Assembly (NCBI RefSeq): GCF_003265345.1
Contig: NZ_QFWW01000006.1
Location: 117,079 to 181,078, forward strand
Length of the DNA: 64,000 bases
Direction of reading: 5' to 3'
Source: Lentzea terrae
GTDB taxonomy: Bacteria; Actinomycetota; Actinomycetes; Mycobacteriales; Pseudonocardiaceae
Below, in pieces: positions 27,588 to 34,988 of the stretch. Numbering within the stretch: position 1 is the stretch's first letter; each line of letters starts with the position of its first letter. Both the position numbers and the translations under genes were made by a program. Under the pieces are notes generated by a model. That model made no database searches, was not told the DNA's origin, and saw only the letters and a list, made by a program, of their open reading frames with translations.

Positions 27588-28609
27588 GGCGGCCGGCGGG
27601 CCCGGTCCGGGCCATGATCGTCGGGCACGCACCGGACGAGCGCGGCCGGCTCACGCTGGCGCTGCAGCAGGAGGGCGACATCACCGTGGTGGGCGAGGCG
27701 ACCACGGCCGCCGAGGCGATGGAGGGCGTCGCCGGAGTGCGACCCGACGTCGTCGTGCTCACCCTCCACGCGGAGACCCGCGCCTGGTACGACGCCATCG
27801 AGCACATCATGGCGTTCACGCCGACCCCCATCCTGGTCGTGGCGAACGGCACCACGAGCCGCCGGGGGCCGTCCGCGGTGCGGGCGCTGATGTCCGGCGC
27901 GATCGACGTCCTGCCCGCGAACGGGACCTGGACCTCCCCGTTCGCGGCAGAGCTGCGCCGGACGGTGCGGTTGGTCAGCGGCGCACACGTGGTGCGCCAT
28001 CCCAGAGGGCTGAACCCGCGTGGCGAGCCACCTGCGCGCACGCGGCCTCCGGTCGTGGCCGTGGGCGCGTCCACCGGCGGCCCGAGCGCGCTGGCCACGC
28101 TCCTGGGCGGGCTCGGCGATCTCGACGCCCCCGTTCTCGTCGTCCAGCACCTGCATCCCGAGTTCACCGGCGGACTCGTCGACTGGATGGGCCGGGTGTC
28201 GGCCCTGCCCGTCACCCTCGCGGAGCACGGCGACACCGCACGGCCCGGCCAGGTGTACTTCGCTCCCGGCGGTGTCCACCTGCGGCTGGCCGCCGATCGG
28301 CGGCTCGAGCTCGCCGCCTCTCCCCCGGCCACCCACCAGCCGTCGGTGGACGAGCTGTTCACGTCCGTGGCGGAGCAGGCCGGCGCAGGTTCCATCGGAG
28401 TGCTGCTGACCGGGATCGGCGACGACGGCGCCCGCGGGCTGCTGACGATGCGTGAGCGGGGCGGCCAGACGTTCGCGCAGGACGAGTCCACGTCGGCCGT
28501 GTTCGGCATGCCGCAGGCCGCCCTGCGCATCGGGGCGGTGACCCGGCTGCTGCCCATCCACGAGATCGCCGACGCCATCCTCACCGCCACCCGCAAGGCC
28601 AGGCCATGA
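27584..28609 (+). CDS. CheB methylesterase with degenerate receiver domain
   Basis: This 341-residue receptor demethylase resets the chemoreceptor. The C-terminal methylesterase keeps its catalytic Ser (VGASTGGPSA, near 161), His (QHLHPEF, near 187) and Asp (GIGDDGARG, near 279). The N-terminal 115 residues have the receiver fold, but the acidic pocket reads IVGHAP instead of a DD pair, the acceptor strand reads VVVLTLHAE with Thr in place of Asp, and no KP follows. It therefore cannot be activated by phosphorylation in the usual way. Start and stop both overlap neighbours by four bases. Confidence 0.93.
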   Translation: MRRPAGPVRAMIVGHAPDERGRLTLALQQEGDITVVGEATTAAEAMEGVAGVRPDVVVLTLHAETRAWYDAIEHIMAFTPTPILVVANGTTSRRGPSAVRALMSGAIDVLPANGTWTSPFAAELRRTVRLVSGAHVVRHPRGLNPRGEPPARTRPPVVAVGASTGGPSALATLLGGLGDLDAPVLVVQHLHPEFTGGLVDWMGRVSALPVTLAEHGDTARPGQVYFAPGGVHLRLAADRRLELAASPPATHQPSVDELFTSVAEQAGAGSIGVLLTGIGDDGARGLLTMRERGGQTFAQDESTSAVFGMPQAALRIGAVTRLLPIHEIADAILTATRKARP

Positions 28610-29844
28610 ACGACGACGCTGCGCTCGGCGCTGTGGTGGACCGGGTCGCGGAGCTGTTGCACCTGCACATCGGTCTGCGGTGCGAGTCCGCGCTGTACAG
28701 CAGGCTCCGGCGGGCCGTGCGGGACGAGGCCGCCGCACACGGTCTCGACGTCGAGGGCTACCCGGCGGCACTCCTGCCGGGCAGTCCGGTGATGCAGAGC
28801 CTGGTGAACCGGATCACGGTCCAGGAGACAGCCTTCTTCCGCCACCCCGAGCAGTTCGACATCCTCGCCCGCGACATCCTGCCCACCCTGCGCCCTCCGG
28901 TGCGGGTCTGGAGCGCGGCGTGCTCCAACGGGCAGGAGCCGTACAGCCTCGCCATGCTCCTCGACGAGTCCGGTGTGGACGGTTCGGTGATCGCGACGGA
29001 CCTGTCCACCTCGGCGGTGCAGCGCACGGCCGAGGCCAGGTACGAGCCGCGCGAGCTGACCGGACTGTCGTCCCAGCGCATCGCCCGGTACATGATCAGG
29101 AGCGGGTCGCGCTGGGAGGTCGAGCGGGCGATCAGGGACCGCGTCACCGTCTTCCGCCACAACCTCCTCGACCCGATACCGGATCGCGTCAAGTCCTGCC
29201 AGCTGGTCTTCTGCCGCAACGTGCTCATCTACTTCTCGCCACACCACGCGAAGGTCTTCCTCGACCGGCTGGCCGACGCCATGCCGCGCAAGCTGTGGCT
29301 GTTCCTGAGCTCGACGGAGACGATCTGGCAGGTCACCAACCGCTACGAGGCGATCAGGATCGACGAGGGTTTCGTACACCGCACCCGCGAGGCCCACGTC
29401 CCCGAAGCCAGGTCGCCGGCTCGTCCCCCGGTGACCGCCAGGACGGCGCAGGGACGCCGGCAGTCAACCGTGAGAAAGGTGACCGCGCGCGCTCCTGCCC
29501 ACGAGGCACCGCCCGTGCCACCTGCACCACCGGACCACGCCGAACAGGCCGCGCTGGCGGCCAGGGTGGGACAGGAGGCGCTGAGCGCGGGCGACTGCGG
29601 CTCCGCTGTCGTCGAATTCAGGAAGTGGGCCTATCTGACTCCTGACGACGTGATGGCCCACGTCCACCTGGGGCTCGCCCTGGAGGCCGCCGGGGAGCGG
29701 TCGTCGGCCCGCCGCGCCTACAGCGTCGCGCAGCGGGTGCTGCTCACCGTCGATCCTGCCCACGTCGAAGGGGCCATGGAGGGCTTCGCGGTCGATGAGC
29801 TGGCGAGGTTTCTGCACGGGAAGAATCAGGAGTGCGCGCCGTGA
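28606..29844 (+). CDS. CheR methyltransferase with C-terminal TPR-like region (WspC-like)
   Basis: This 412-residue enzyme methylates receptor glutamates with SAM. The N-terminal helical domain precedes VQETAFFRHPEQFD, the SAM loop VRVWSAACSNGQEPYSLAM, and LVFCRNVLIYFSP. From about residue 305 a helical TPR-like tail follows (EALSAGDCGSAVVEFRKWAY and the next repeat). CheR with TPRs is the WspC/FrzF type and may dock partners in place of a receptor pentapeptide. It is translationally coupled on both sides. Confidence 0.93.
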   Translation: MNDDAALGAVVDRVAELLHLHIGLRCESALYSRLRRAVRDEAAAHGLDVEGYPAALLPGSPVMQSLVNRITVQETAFFRHPEQFDILARDILPTLRPPVRVWSAACSNGQEPYSLAMLLDESGVDGSVIATDLSTSAVQRTAEARYEPRELTGLSSQRIARYMIRSGSRWEVERAIRDRVTVFRHNLLDPIPDRVKSCQLVFCRNVLIYFSPHHAKVFLDRLADAMPRKLWLFLSSTETIWQVTNRYEAIRIDEGFVHRTREAHVPEARSPARPPVTARTAQGRRQSTVRKVTARAPAHEAPPVPPAPPDHAEQAALAARVGQEALSAGDCGSAVVEFRKWAYLTPDDVMAHVHLGLALEAAGERSSARRAYSVAQRVLLTVDPAHVEGAMEGFAVDELARFLHGKNQECAP

Positions 29845-30221
29845 TCACGATGGTTCGTTTCCGCACGGGGAACACGCAGTACTGCTTGACCGTGGACGCG
29901 ATGCGCGCGGTCCGCACCACGAGCGGACTTCTGCCGCTCCCACAGGGACGAAACGATGTCGTCGGCATCCTTCCCGGCGACCCGCCGCTCACCGTCATCG
30001 CACCGTTCGGCGCCGGCGGCGACCGGGTGCTCGTCGTCGAGGCCGGGCAGAAGACCTTCGGTGTGCTGGTCGACGCGGTGCCAGGGCTCACCCGCGTGGA
30101 CGAGGCCGACATCCGTCCGGCGCCGGACGGCCAGGACGAACAGCTGATCTCCGGAACCGTCCGGAGCGATGGCGAACTGACCCTCGTGACCAATCCGGAA
30201 GCTCTGGTGGGGCGGCTGTGA
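29841..30221 (+). CDS. CheW-like coupling protein 2 (WspD-like position)
   Basis: This is a 126-residue CheW-fold protein. The GTG at 29841 is chosen because CAGGAG lies eight bases upstream and it overlaps the cheR stop (GTGA). LPLPQGRNDVVGILPGDPP is a divergent version of the CheW core, and VLVDAVPGLTRVDEADI fits the C-terminal half. It may form a second coupling position in the array or link the array to the cyclase gene that follows with a four-base overlap. Confidence 0.82.
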   Translation: MITMVRFRTGNTQYCLTVDAMRAVRTTSGLLPLPQGRNDVVGILPGDPPLTVIAPFGAGGDRVLVVEAGQKTFGVLVDAVPGLTRVDEADIRPAPDGQDEQLISGTVRSDGELTLVTNPEALVGRL

Positions 30222-31126
30222 CCACCACCTCGACGGTGCTCGTCGCCGACGACTCCCTGGTGATCCGCGCGGTGGTCCGCGCCAGCCTGGAGGACGCGGG
30301 CTACGAGGTGATCGAGGCCGACGACGGGCCTGCCGCGATCGCCCGGTGCCGCACGTGCTCACCCGACGTGATTCTGCTCGACATCGAGATGCCGGGCCTG
30401 GACGGTCACCAGGTGCTGGCCGCGCTCAAGGGGGACGAGGCGTCGCGCGACGTCCCCGTCGTGTTCCTCACCGGCCGCACCGGCGTGGACGACCTGGTCT
30501 CGGGCATGCACGGCGGCGCCCACGACTACCTGAGAAAGCCGTTCGAGACTCTGGAGCTGCTGGCCAGGGTAAATGCGGCCGTCCACGTCAAGAAGCTGCA
30601 GGACCAGCTGCGCCGGCGCAACGCGGAACTGGAGCGGCTCAGCCGCACCGACCTGCTCACCGGGCTGTTCAACCGCCGGCACATGGAGGAGGAGCTGATC
30701 AGGTGGCACAGCTCGGCCGTCCGGCACGGTGAGCCGATGGCGTTGGTGCTGTTCGACATCGACCACTTCAAATCCGTCAACGACACCTACGGCCACGCGG
30801 TGGGTGACCTCGTGCTGCGTGAGTTCTGCCGCCACCTCGCGGAAGGTCTGCGCAAGGGGGACGTCGCGTCCCGCTGGGGTGGTGAGGAGTTCCTGGTGCT
30901 GTTGCCCCGCACCCATGTCACCGAAGCCGCCGAGGTCGCCGAGCGCGTGCGTTCCTCCGTGGCCACCTCGCCGATCGCGGCGGGCGGCCGCCGGATCCCG
31001 GTGACCGTCAGTGGCGGCTGTGTGCTCGGTCCCGGCGACGGGATCGACGCCATGCTCAGTCAGGCCGACCAGCGCCTGTACGAGGCGAAGCACCTGGGCC
31101 GCAACCGCATCATCTCAACCAGCTGA
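30218..31126 (+). CDS. Receiver-GGDEF diguanylate cyclase (WspR-like)
   Basis: This 302-residue response regulator makes the second messenger c-di-GMP. The receiver (1-125) keeps the DD pocket (VADDSLVI), the acceptor Asp (LLDIEMPGLDG) and the Lys (YLRKPFE). A coiled linker leads to the GGDEF domain with the active-site WGGEEF. The inhibitory RxxD site (RKGD) lies exactly five residues before it. As the only output gene in the operon it is the likely target of the CheA. In actinomycetes c-di-GMP controls development through BldD, so the pathway may link a surface or chemical cue to differentiation, which is inference. Confidence 0.95.
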   Translation: MTTTSTVLVADDSLVIRAVVRASLEDAGYEVIEADDGPAAIARCRTCSPDVILLDIEMPGLDGHQVLAALKGDEASRDVPVVFLTGRTGVDDLVSGMHGGAHDYLRKPFETLELLARVNAAVHVKKLQDQLRRRNAELERLSRTDLLTGLFNRRHMEEELIRWHSSAVRHGEPMALVLFDIDHFKSVNDTYGHAVGDLVLREFCRHLAEGLRKGDVASRWGGEEFLVLLPRTHVTEAAEVAERVRSSVATSPIAAGGRRIPVTVSGGCVLGPGDGIDAMLSQADQRLYEAKHLGRNRIISTS

Positions 31127-31270
31127 TCTCGCGGACAGCGTGCTCGAAGTGCTGAAGCGCCCCGCTTCGCATCCCCCTCTGCCTCCTGCGAGGCGGGGCG
31201 CTCCTCCCCCGGCCGCGGCCTCCCAGATCCCCCCGGACTGGTTGGCCGCAGTGCATTTCTACAGGTTGAT

Positions 31271-31320
31271 CGTTGTCCGGTGTCGGGGCGCGTTCAGCGG
31301 ACAACGACCTCCGGACAACG
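31271..31320. repeat. Three copies of a 9-mer downstream of the chemosensory operon
   Basis: CGTTGTCCG at 31271-31279 is followed by two reverse-complement copies, CGGACAACG, at 31298-31306 and 31312-31320. The arms could form alternative stem-loops in the 3' region of the operon or bind a protein. The function is not known. Confidence 0.5.
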
Positions 31321-31354
31321 TTTTGGTCTCCTGGTGCGCCGGTGGCCGACACAG

Positions 31355-31389
31355 CGCCAGCCCCGGCGCCGGATGCGCCGGGGCTGGCG
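31355..31389 (+). terminator. Strong hairpin, probable operon terminator
   Basis: A perfect 15-base stem (CGCCAGCCCCGGCGC and its complement) has a five-base loop. It lies 229 bases after the cyclase stop and before the convergent acetyltransferase gene. No other gene is seen in 31127-31495. Confidence 0.7.
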
Positions 31390-31495
31390 GGTGCCGGACG
31401 GATCAGCCGACGTGTGATCGACGTCCGCACCGGTGGTTGGTCGTGGGTGGACCGCTTCCGAACCATGCCAGCCCGTCGTGGCCAGCCTCTGAACG

Positions 31496-31963
31496 TCAGA
31501 TGACCTTCTGCTCCAGAGTGACGCACCTGATACCGACAGCGTCCAGGTGTTCGCTGGTCCGGACGAATCCGGCGCTCTCGTAGAACCTCAGGTTCTCGTC
31601 GCTCTCCGCACCCGTGAAGAGCCACACGACCCTTACGTGCCGTGGCGCTCGTGTGCTGATGGCTTCGAGCAGCCGCCGGCCGACGCCTCCGCCCTGCACG
31701 TCCGGCGCCACCGCCAGCCGGGCGACCTCCATGCGATCGCCGTCGACGCGGCTGCGCACCGAGCCGATCAGCCGCGCCCCGTCGAACGCTCCGAACGCGG
31801 GCGTGCCGTCCCCGAGGTGGTTCTTGATCTCCTGCAACGTTTCCACGAGCGGAGGCAGGTCCCACGCCCCGTACCGGCGGGCCTCGGCGAGATAGGCGGC
31901 GCGCTGAATCGTCAGCACCTCACCGGCGTGCTCCGGCGTGATCGGTCCGATGTGGACGTTCAC
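31496..31963 (-). CDS. GNAT family N-acetyltransferase
   Basis: This 155-residue acetyl-CoA-dependent transferase has the GNAT core: EVARLAVAPDVQGGGVGRRL, with the acetyl-CoA loop QGGGVG, and NLRFYESAGFVR near the end. The GTG at 31963 overlaps the upstream DUF4262 stop by four bases, so the two genes are co-translated. The substrate is unknown. Confidence 0.88.
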   Translation of the reverse strand: MNVHIGPITPEHAGEVLTIQRAAYLAEARRYGAWDLPPLVETLQEIKNHLGDGTPAFGAFDGARLIGSVRSRVDGDRMEVARLAVAPDVQGGGVGRRLLEAISTRAPRHVRVVWLFTGAESDENLRFYESAGFVRTSEHLDAVGIRCVTLEQKVI

Positions 31964-32493
31964 GGCCCGGTGACCCCCGGCGTCCAGCTCTCCGGCAGCC
32001 CGCTCTCGGTGAGGATCATCTGGTGGTCGTGGAACCCTTCCGGCGCGTCCGGCTGCCACGGCCACTGCCCCTGCGGCGTGGGCACGATGATCTGCACGGC
32101 CGCGAACTCCGACCCGTCGTAGAGCAGGTACGCGCTGCCGAAGAACTCCGGGTAGAACCCCTTGTAAACCCGCTCGAACGTGACCGGCACGCCCTCGAAG
32201 AAGTCGAAGTACAGCTGGCCGGGCTGGAACCGCTCGCCCCCGCTGGCCCGCTTGACGTACATGTTGATCAGGCTCTCGCCCATGCCCTGCGGCAGCCCGA
32301 TCACAACGGCCTCCGCCACGCCGAACCGCCGCCACGCCCCCACCGAGAACACGTACCCGGCACCCTCGGCGTCCGGGTTCACGACGATGTTGGTGTGGCC
32401 GTGCCGGTCGGCGGCGGAGAGCAGCCGGGCCCGCAGTTCGATGTCTTCGTCGGAAAGCACGGCATCCACCCTACGGCACCTTTTCCGTGCCAT
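31960..32493 (-). CDS. DUF4262 domain protein
   Basis: This 177-residue protein matches the DUF4262 family: GHTNIVVNPDAEGAGYVFSV near the N-terminus, EAVVIGLPQGMGESLIN and a later PWQPDAPEGFHDHQMIL. No signal peptide or membrane helix. The function is not known. It is the first gene of a two-gene unit with the acetyltransferase and diverges from the Scr1-type regulator. Confidence 0.8.
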   Translation of the reverse strand: MARKRCRRVDAVLSDEDIELRARLLSAADRHGHTNIVVNPDAEGAGYVFSVGAWRRFGVAEAVVIGLPQGMGESLINMYVKRASGGERFQPGQLYFDFFEGVPVTFERVYKGFYPEFFGSAYLLYDGSEFAAVQIIVPTPQGQWPWQPDAPEGFHDHQMILTESGLPESWTPGVTGP

Positions 32494-32552
32494 AGGAAGG
32501 CTTAGAGCTGTTCCAAGGCTCCCACCTTCAGGCAGATTTGCAGCGAAACGAT

Positions 32553-32581
32553 GGAGCCGAACCCACCTCGGCTCCTAGCGT
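32553..32581 (+). promoter_or_regulatory. Dyad and -10 box of the Scr1-type regulator
   Basis: GGAGCCGA (32553-32560) and TCGGCTCC (32568-32575) form a perfect 8-7-8 inverted repeat. The -10-like TAGCGT follows at once (32576-32581), six bases before the ATG. The transcript would be nearly leaderless. This is a probable autoregulatory operator. Confidence 0.6.
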
Positions 32582-32587
32582 TCCTCC

Positions 32588-33424
32588 ATGCCCAAGAGGT
32601 CATCCAGCGTGGTGGGTCGCGAGTTCGGCAACGGTGTCCGCAAGGCCATCGAACGGACCGGCCTGACCCAGCGCAGACTCGCCGAACTGCTCGGCTGGCA
32701 GGAAGCCAAGATCTCCGACCTGCTCGCCGGCAAAGGCGGCGTGACCAAGGAAGAGGTCATCGCGCTGCTCGCCTACTGCCGCACGACCGCGGAGGAACGC
32801 GACCGCCTGGTGGCGCTGTTCATGGAGACAGGCGAAAAAGGCTGGATGCAGTTCCCGGAAGACGGCGTTCCCGACCAGGTCCACACCTTCATCGAGCACG
32901 AGAAGAACGCCGAGAAGATCGGCGCTTGGTCACCGACGCTGGTACCGGGCGTACTTCAGATTCCCGAGTACGTCCATGTCGTCACCGAGGCCTCGCCGGT
33001 GATCGAGGCCGACGACGTCCCGACCGTCGCCGCAGCGAGGAGCGCACGGGCGAAGATCCTGGACGGAAGCCGTCAGTTCGTCTTCTACGTGCACGAGTTC
33101 GCGCTGCGGCTACAGGTCGGCGGCGTCGAAGTGTGGCGGGAACAGCTGGCACACCTGCTGAGGGTGTCGGTGCGGACGTACGTCAGCATCCGGATCATCC
33201 CGGCGTCAGCCGGAATGCACGCGGGCACGTCGGGCGGCTTCTACGTCATGGAGTTCCCGAAGTTCCCGACCGTGGTCTATCTGGAGACCTTGAACCGCTG
33301 TCTCTTCCTCGACGACGCGGAGACCATCAAGGTGTACGAGACCACCCTCAAGAAGCTCGCTGCCGTTGCTTTGGATGAGGAAGAATCGAGGGCGGTGATC
33401 GACAGCATCTTGGAGGGCTTCTGA
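32588..33424 (+). CDS. XRE-family regulator with DUF5753 (Scr1-type)
   Basis: This 278-residue DNA-binding protein has an N-terminal helix-turn-helix (LTQRRLAELLGWQEAKISDL) and a C-terminal DUF5753 domain from about residue 100 (WSPTLVPGVLQIPEYV). It is of the WhiJ/Scr1 type common in filamentous actinomycetes, usually paired with a DUF397 protein and linked to antibiotic production or development; some act as antitoxin-like partners. Its stop overlaps the DUF397 start by one base. Confidence 0.92.
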   Translation: MPKRSSSVVGREFGNGVRKAIERTGLTQRRLAELLGWQEAKISDLLAGKGGVTKEEVIALLAYCRTTAEERDRLVALFMETGEKGWMQFPEDGVPDQVHTFIEHEKNAEKIGAWSPTLVPGVLQIPEYVHVVTEASPVIEADDVPTVAAARSARAKILDGSRQFVFYVHEFALRLQVGGVEVWREQLAHLLRVSVRTYVSIRIIPASAGMHAGTSGGFYVMEFPKFPTVVYLETLNRCLFLDDAETIKVYETTLKKLAAVALDEEESRAVIDSILEGF

Positions 33425-33582
33425 TGACCGTCTGGCGCAAGAGCAGCTACAGCGGTAGCGGTGCTGACTGCGTGGAGATCGGTACCGGCGTCGGCATCCG
33501 GGACAGCAAGGCGCCGTCCACCCATCTGCTGGTGTCGGCGGCGGCGTGGACCGCTTTCCTCAAGCTGGCTCGACGCCGGTGA
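33424..33582 (+). CDS. DUF397 small protein, partner of the Scr1-type regulator
   Basis: This is a 52-residue protein starting with MTVWRKSSYSGSGADCVEI, the standard DUF397 opening, and continuing with VGIRDSKAP and a WTAFLKLAR end. It overlaps the upstream stop (TGATG). DUF397 proteins are small partners of DUF5753 regulators, either toxin-like or modulators. The 3' end overlaps the convergent SDR gene by 23 bases. Confidence 0.9.
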   Translation: MTVWRKSSYSGSGADCVEIGTGVGIRDSKAPSTHLLVSAAAWTAFLKLARRR

Positions 33583-34369
33583 GTTCGACGCTCTCCGCCC
33601 ACACACGGGCGGCGAGTGCGGTGTCCGCGAGCTGACCGCGGACAGGTTCGACCCGAGGTTCGCCGCGCAACCCGAACATGCGCGGCCCCACCATCTGGCC
33701 GCCGCGCACGCTCGGGTCGAGCACGGCCCGAACCGCGGGCCACGCACCGGCGTCCTTGCCCTGCAACAAAAGTCCTGCGGGCAGGCTGCGCACCTTCCTG
33801 GGCGGCGTGAGTGAGTCCAGCGCACCGCCGGGGTGGTTCACCAGGCTCAGCACGGCGGACTGGCGCCGGTGGAGCTCGAAGCCGAACAGCATCTGCGCCT
33901 GCTTCGACCTGGCATAGGCGTCGTCGGCCTTCACGGTCTTGCCCCTGAGGCTGCCGGTGGTGACGACGCGGCCCTCCTGCGCCGCCGCGAGCAGCGGCAT
34001 CAGCCAGTGGACCAGCACGAAGTGTCCGAGGTGGTTGGTGGCGTACATCAGTTCGGCGTCGTCGATCATGACGCCGCCGTTGCACACCACCGCGTCGAGG
34101 CTGTCGAGCTCGCCCGCTGCGGCCTTCAACGAGTCGAGGTCGGCGAGATCCAGCTGTAGGTGGCGCACGCGCGCATCGGGCACTACGGACCGGATGCGCG
34201 CCATCGCGGCCTCGGCCTTCTCCGAACTCCGACTGCCCAGGACGACGGTGGCGCCGGTGGTCGCGAGCTGCTCGGCGACGTGGTAGCCGATGCCCGCGTT
34301 GGCACCCGTGACCAGGAAGGTCTTCCCCTCGGCGCGCGGCAACCGGTGAACGTTCCAGGATGTAGGCAT
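33560..34369 (-). CDS. Short-chain dehydrogenase/reductase (SDR)
   Basis: This 269-residue NAD(P)-dependent oxidoreductase has the glycine-rich TGANAGIG motif near residue 19 and the catalytic YARSK (YxxxK) near residue 154. The usual NNAG reads CNGG here. It resembles the retinol-dehydrogenase-like SDRs. It diverges from a TetR gene across 35 bases and is its likely target. Substrate unknown. Confidence 0.9.
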   Translation of the reverse strand: MPTSWNVHRLPRAEGKTFLVTGANAGIGYHVAEQLATTGATVVLGSRSSEKAEAAMARIRSVVPDARVRHLQLDLADLDSLKAAAGELDSLDAVVCNGGVMIDDAELMYATNHLGHFVLVHWLMPLLAAAQEGRVVTTGSLRGKTVKADDAYARSKQAQMLFGFELHRRQSAVLSLVNHPGGALDSLTPPRKVRSLPAGLLLQGKDAGAWPAVRAVLDPSVRGGQMVGPRMFGLRGEPRVEPVRGQLADTALAARVWAESVELTGVEPA

Positions 34370-34392
34370 ACCCACACCATAATCGAAGTCGC

Positions 34393-34398
34393 TATGAT
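34393..34398 (+). promoter_or_regulatory. -10 box of a leaderless TetR gene
   Basis: TATGAT ends six bases before the ATG at 34405, placing the transcript start at or next to the start codon. The whole divergent space is only 35 bases, so one bound repressor would cover both promoters. Confidence 0.5.
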
Positions 34399-34404
34399 TT
34401 CGGC

Positions 34405-34977
34405 ATGACTCCGACTGGACGACGTGAGCGCAAGAAGGCCGCCACCAAGGAAGCCCTGGCGAGCGCGGCGCGGCGGCTGTTCCTGGAGCGCGGGTTCGAC
34501 CAGGTCACGGTGGCGGAGATCGCCGAAGCAGCCGACACGGCGGTGTCGACGTTGTTCGTGCACTTCCCCGGCGGCAAGGAGGCGCTCGTCTTGGGCGACC
34601 GGAGCGAGCGCGAACAGTCGCTGACAGCGGCCGTCAAAGAACGTCCGGAAGGCGTCTCGATCCTGCAGGCGCTGCACGACTTCCTCGCCACGCGCGGCCC
34701 GTTCGACCCCGCTCCCAGCCCGGAAGCGCGGCGTGTCGCCGACCTCGTGATCGCCACGCCCGCCCTGCGCGCCTACGCCAGGTCCCTGTGGACCGGCTGC
34801 GAAACCGCGCTCGCCCAGGTCATCGCGGACGAAACCGGCCACGAGATCGACTTCGGGCTACGCCAGCTCGCCCGCTACGTCCTGGAGATCCCCGACCTGG
34901 CCGGTACCGACCCCACTCCGCCCGCAGCCCTGACCGCCGCCTTCGCCCGCCTGCAGCGCGCATGGCCAGACCTTTGA
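34405..34977 (+). CDS. TetR family regulator
   Basis: This 190-residue repressor has an N-terminal helix-turn-helix (LFLERGFDQVTVAEIAEAAD, then STLFVHFPGGKEAL). The C-terminal ligand domain is not specific. It probably represses itself and the divergent SDR gene. It ends 11 bases before the convergent oxidoreductase gene. Confidence 0.9.
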   Translation: MTPTGRRERKKAATKEALASAARRLFLERGFDQVTVAEIAEAADTAVSTLFVHFPGGKEALVLGDRSEREQSLTAAVKERPEGVSILQALHDFLATRGPFDPAPSPEARRVADLVIATPALRAYARSLWTGCETALAQVIADETGHEIDFGLRQLARYVLEIPDLAGTDPTPPAALTAAFARLQRAWPDL

Positions 34978-34988
34978 GAACGCGTGCC

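Noticed and set aside
23275..31126. Ordinary flagellar chemotaxis cluster
   Set aside because: No CheY, CheD or flagellar gene, CheA lacks P2 and has a receiver, and the output is a diguanylate cyclase.
33424..33582. Free-standing toxin gene
   Set aside because: The small protein is clearly DUF397 and coupled to a DUF5753 regulator; toxin action is not shown by the sequence.
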